DNA of 8,359 nt from Alphaproteobacteria bacterium (GTDB taxonomy: Bacteria > Pseudomonadota > Alphaproteobacteria > Rhizobiales > Aestuariivirgaceae), in NCBI GenBank assembly GCA_024279045.1, contig JAJRRZ010000272.1, forward strand, positions 1-8,359, given 5' to 3'. A program made the position numbers and the translations under genes. The first letter of the stretch is position 1, and each line of letters opens with the position of its first letter. Below the pieces are notes generated by a model. The model worked only from the letters and a program-made list of their open reading frames with translations. It was not told where the DNA came from and did not search any database. Positions 6,539-8,359 of this stretch are shown in pieces.

Positions 6539-7692
6539 TCGGCTGGCGGGCAATCGGGGTGCTGGCGGTGCTGGCCGTGGCCGCGGCAGGGCTGGCGGGT
6601 TGGGCTTGGATACAGGCGCGCGCGCCGCTGGCCGTGGCCGGGCAAGGGGAAATGCTGCTGCCCGATCTGGCGCGTCAGGTGGAACAGGTGGCGCGCATCG
6701 AACTGCGGCAGGGGAGTAGACTGTTCGTGTTGCGGCGGCTGGATGATGGCCGCTGGGTGGCTGGTGATGCGGACTGGCCAGTGCCGGCGGCGCAGGTGCG
6801 CTCGGTGCTGGTTACGCTGATGGAGATGAAGAAGGCGCAGCCCGCCACCGCCCTGCCGGAACGCTACCGCGCGATTTTCGTGGATGATCCGACCCCTGAA
6901 TCGCTGGCCGCCAGGCTGGTGCTGAAGGACAGGGGCGGCAAGGTGCTGGCGGATGTGATCCTCGGCAAGGAGGCCGAGGACTGGCTGGGTGGCGGGCGCA
7001 CGGGGCAGTTCGTGCGGCTGACGGGCAACAAGCGCGCCTGGCTGGTGGAAGGCCATGTGCGGCCATCCACGCGGCTCACCGCCTGGGCGGATACCTCCCT
7101 GCTGAAACTGGCGGAAGATGATCTGGCGGAGGTGGTTATACGACGCGATGGCGAGGAAGTGCGCCTGCTTGGCAAGGCAGCGGCAGATGCCGCGACCTCC
7201 GGCGAGGACGATGTCTGGGCAGAACTGCCATTGCGGTTGGCCGATGCTCCGCCGGGAGCGAAGCCCCGGGCCTCGATGTTGCGGCAACTGCACCTGGCGC
7301 TGAGCGACCTGCGCTTCGAGGAGGTGCGCAAGGCGGATACCCTGACAGGCGGCAAGCAGGTGACACAGGTGAAGGTGCGCACAGGCGACGGGCTGGAAGT
7401 GGCGCTGGAGGTATTTCACCGCAAGGGCGCGGGCGGTGATGCCGGGTGGTGGCTGCGTGGCCGGGTGGCACAGCCGGGCAAGAATGCGAATCTGGCGGAA
7501 AAACTGCGTCAGCAGCTTCAGGGGCGGGCGTTCAGGATGTATGATTCTGCCGGTGCGGCGCTGGTGGCGCGTTTGTCCGATCTCATCGAGGCACAGGCGT
7601 TGGATCTGGGCGGTGGCGTGCCTGCCGCCGCGCAGGCGCCGGATGGTTCGGGTAGTGGCTCTTCCAACGTTTTCCCCGGCAATGGAGAATGA
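6535..7692 (+). CDS. DUF4340-type membrane-anchored protein, partner of the GldG-like ABC system
   Basis: The 385-residue protein has one N-terminal hydrophobic segment (about 5-26) that should anchor it with the rest in the periplasm; no lipobox cysteine is present. The soluble part shows the pattern of DUF4340 proteins: a short beta-strand opening VARIELRQG (52-60), the segment DDGRWVAGDADWPVPAAQVRSVL (from 70) and TSLLKL (187-192), which precede a second similar beta-rich unit. The tail from about 360 is Ala/Gly/Ser-rich and looks disordered. The gene overlaps the GldG-like gene by four bases (ATGA), and DUF4340 genes typically lie directly after GldG-like genes, so it is very likely a subunit of the same complex. 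Biochemical function is unknown. A start at an upstream in-frame codon (6478) is possible but would run far into the preceding gene; AGGGAGGG before 6535 supports the chosen start. Confidence 0.82.
   Translation: MIGWRAIGVLAVLAVAAAGLAGWAWIQARAPLAVAGQGEMLLPDLARQVEQVARIELRQGSRLFVLRRLDDGRWVAGDADWPVPAAQVRSVLVTLMEMKKAQPATALPERYRAIFVDDPTPESLAARLVLKDRGGKVLADVILGKEAEDWLGGGRTGQFVRLTGNKRAWLVEGHVRPSTRLTAWADTSLLKLAEDDLAEVVIRRDGEEVRLLGKAAADAATSGEDDVWAELPLRLADAPPGAKPRASMLRQLHLALSDLRFEEVRKADTLTGGKQVTQVKVRTGDGLEVALEVFHRKGAGGDAGWWLRGRVAQPGKNANLAEKLRQQLQGRAFRMYDSAGAALVARLSDLIEAQALDLGGGVPAAAQAPDGSGSGSSNVFPGNGE
7684..7687 (+). promoter_or_regulatory. Ribosome binding site deciding the carbonic anhydrase start
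   Basis: GGAG lies seven bases before the ATG at 7695 but only one base before the ATG at 7689. This favours the start at 7695 over the ATGA-overlapping start, which would add only Met-Ile. Confidence 0.65.
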
Positions 7693-7694
7693 TC

Positions 7695-8222
7695 ATGGGC
7701 ATCTATGTTCTGGACGGGCACCGTCCACAATTGCCGCCGAGTGGTGAATCGTTCATCGCGCCGACGGCTTCGGTCATTGGCAAGGTGGCGCTGGGGCGCA
7801 AGGTATCGATCTGGTTTGGCGCGGTGCTGCGCGGTGATTACGAGTTCATCCGCATTGGCGATGGCTCGAACATTCAGGACAATTCGGTGGTGCATACCGA
7901 CTGGGGCTGCCCTACCACGGTGGGCAGAAACGTGGTGGTGGGGCACAATGTGATCCTGCATGGCTGCACCATTGGCGACAATGTGCTTGTGGGCATGGGC
8001 GCGACCATCATGAACGGCGCGGAGGTAGGTGATGAGTGCATCATCGGCGCAGGCGCCGTGGTGCCGGAGGGCAAGAAGATTCCGCCACGCTCGCTGGTGC
8101 TGGGGGTGCCGGGCAAGGTGGTCAGGCAAGTGAGCGACGAACAGGTCGCCGCCATCGTGAAGAACGCGGAGGATTACCAGCGCGCCATTCCCCGCTACCT
8201 GCGTGGGCTGGAAGAGGCTTAG
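7695..8222 (+). CDS. Gamma-class carbonic anhydrase family protein (left-handed beta-helix)
   Basis: The 175-residue protein is a hexapeptide-repeat trimer-forming protein of the gamma-carbonic anhydrase/PaaY/YrdA group, expected in the cytoplasm. Imperfect hexapeptide turns run from about residue 22 to 135 (for example IAPTAS, IGDGSN, VGRNVV, IGDNVL, VGDECI). The metal-ligand histidines are in place: His67 (SVVH), His84 (VGH) and His89 (ILH), with the RGD (47-49) and IQD (60-62) motifs used at the active site of the family. The acidic proton-shuttle loop of archaeal Cam is absent, as in the CamH subclass, so real carbonic anhydrase activity is likely but unproven. It starts two bases after the DUF4340 gene stop and is probably co-transcribed. 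Its stop TAG (8220-8222) sits at the edge of an insertion sequence, and its last residues or stop could derive from that junction, though YLRGLEEA looks like a normal ending. Confidence 0.93.
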   Translation: MGIYVLDGHRPQLPPSGESFIAPTASVIGKVALGRKVSIWFGAVLRGDYEFIRIGDGSNIQDNSVVHTDWGCPTTVGRNVVVGHNVILHGCTIGDNVLVGMGATIMNGAEVGDECIIGAGAVVPEGKKIPPRSLVLGVPGKVVRQVSDEQVAAIVKNAEDYQRAIPRYLRGLEEA

Positions 8223-8359
8223 GCTCTGTGGACGAATTTTATCCAGATGAAGGCGCAGACGAGGGCAAGCATTGATGCGAAATTGGCAGCTGTTTTCTCG
8301 CAGCGCAGGGCAATTCTCTTGAACCGTTTGATTTTCCCGAACAGCTGCTCGATGCGCGC
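8219..8359 (-). CDS. IS5-family transposase, C-terminal end (partial, runs off the window)
   Basis: Read on the - strand from the window edge, 46 codons end in TAA (8219-8221). The peptide begins ARIEQLFGKIKRFKRIALRC and ends CAFIWIKFVHRA. The RIEQLFGKIKRFKRIALR block followed by an NF segment and a hydrophobic helix is the C-terminal end of DDE transposases of the IS5 family (the IE...GK.KRF.R pattern contains the last catalytic Glu). The N-terminal part is outside the window, so it cannot be said whether the gene is intact. The stop codon lies at or just beyond the likely IS end, so it may be supplied by host DNA. Confidence 0.88.
   Translation of the reverse strand, partial: ARIEQLFGKIKRFKRIALRCEKTAANFASMLALVCAFIWIKFVHRA
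8222..8359 (-). mobile_element. IS5-family insertion sequence, one end
   Basis: The transposase C-terminus reaches almost to the carbonic anhydrase stop. The IS therefore probably starts with GGCTCTGTGGACG near 8222-8223, its right terminal inverted repeat being coding. The boundary is uncertain by a few bases because the other end and the target duplication are outside the window. TTA or TTAG at 8219-8222 could be the duplicated target. Confidence 0.75.

Noticed and set aside
1..8359. CRISPR arrays, tRNA or rRNA genes, phage or toxin-antitoxin genes
   Set aside because: No regularly spaced repeats, cloverleaf with a T-loop, rRNA-like sequence or small paired genes of these kinds could be found on either strand.

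Overview
The window is GC-rich DNA from a bacterium, most likely an alphaproteobacterium. The basis is the sequence character of ribosomal protein S4, the murI-rpsD neighbourhood, and an IS5-type transposase end of a kind common in that class. I cannot name a genus. Apart from the transposase remnant at the right edge, every gene is on the + strand.

Left edge (1-333): there is no credible gene. Instead there are two separate, large, imperfect palindromes, about 1-119 and about 129-317. Each can fold almost end to end into one hairpin. They are more AT-rich than the rest of the window and end about 16 bases before the first start codon. They look like intergenic hairpin repeats or MITE-like elements, and they are the least explained part of the window.

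Housekeeping block (334-2989): trmJ (tRNA 2'-O-methyltransferase) and murI (glutamate racemase) overlap at an ATGA junction and are probably translationally coupled. A leader of about 250 bases with several small hairpins follows, then rpsD (30S protein S4) with a strong Shine-Dalgarno. A textbook intrinsic terminator closes this block.

ABC operon (3007-8222): a sigma70-like promoter (TTGACG, 16 bp, TATAGA) precedes five tightly packed genes. These are a GldA/NatA-type ATPase, a six-helix ABC-2 permease, a GldG-like auxiliary protein with an N-terminal anchor and a C-terminal coiled coil plus helix, a DUF4340-type anchored protein, and a gamma-class carbonic anhydrase homologue. ATGA overlaps or 2-4 base gaps join them. 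The first four form a GldA/GldF/GldG plus DUF4340 export-type complex whose substrate is, to my knowledge, undetermined outside gliding bacteria. It is the best candidate here for an undescribed system.

Right edge (8219-8359): the C-terminal end of an IS5-family transposase on the - strand abuts the carbonic anhydrase gene so closely that the two opposing stop codons share two bases. An insertion sequence has landed at the very end of that gene and runs out of the window.
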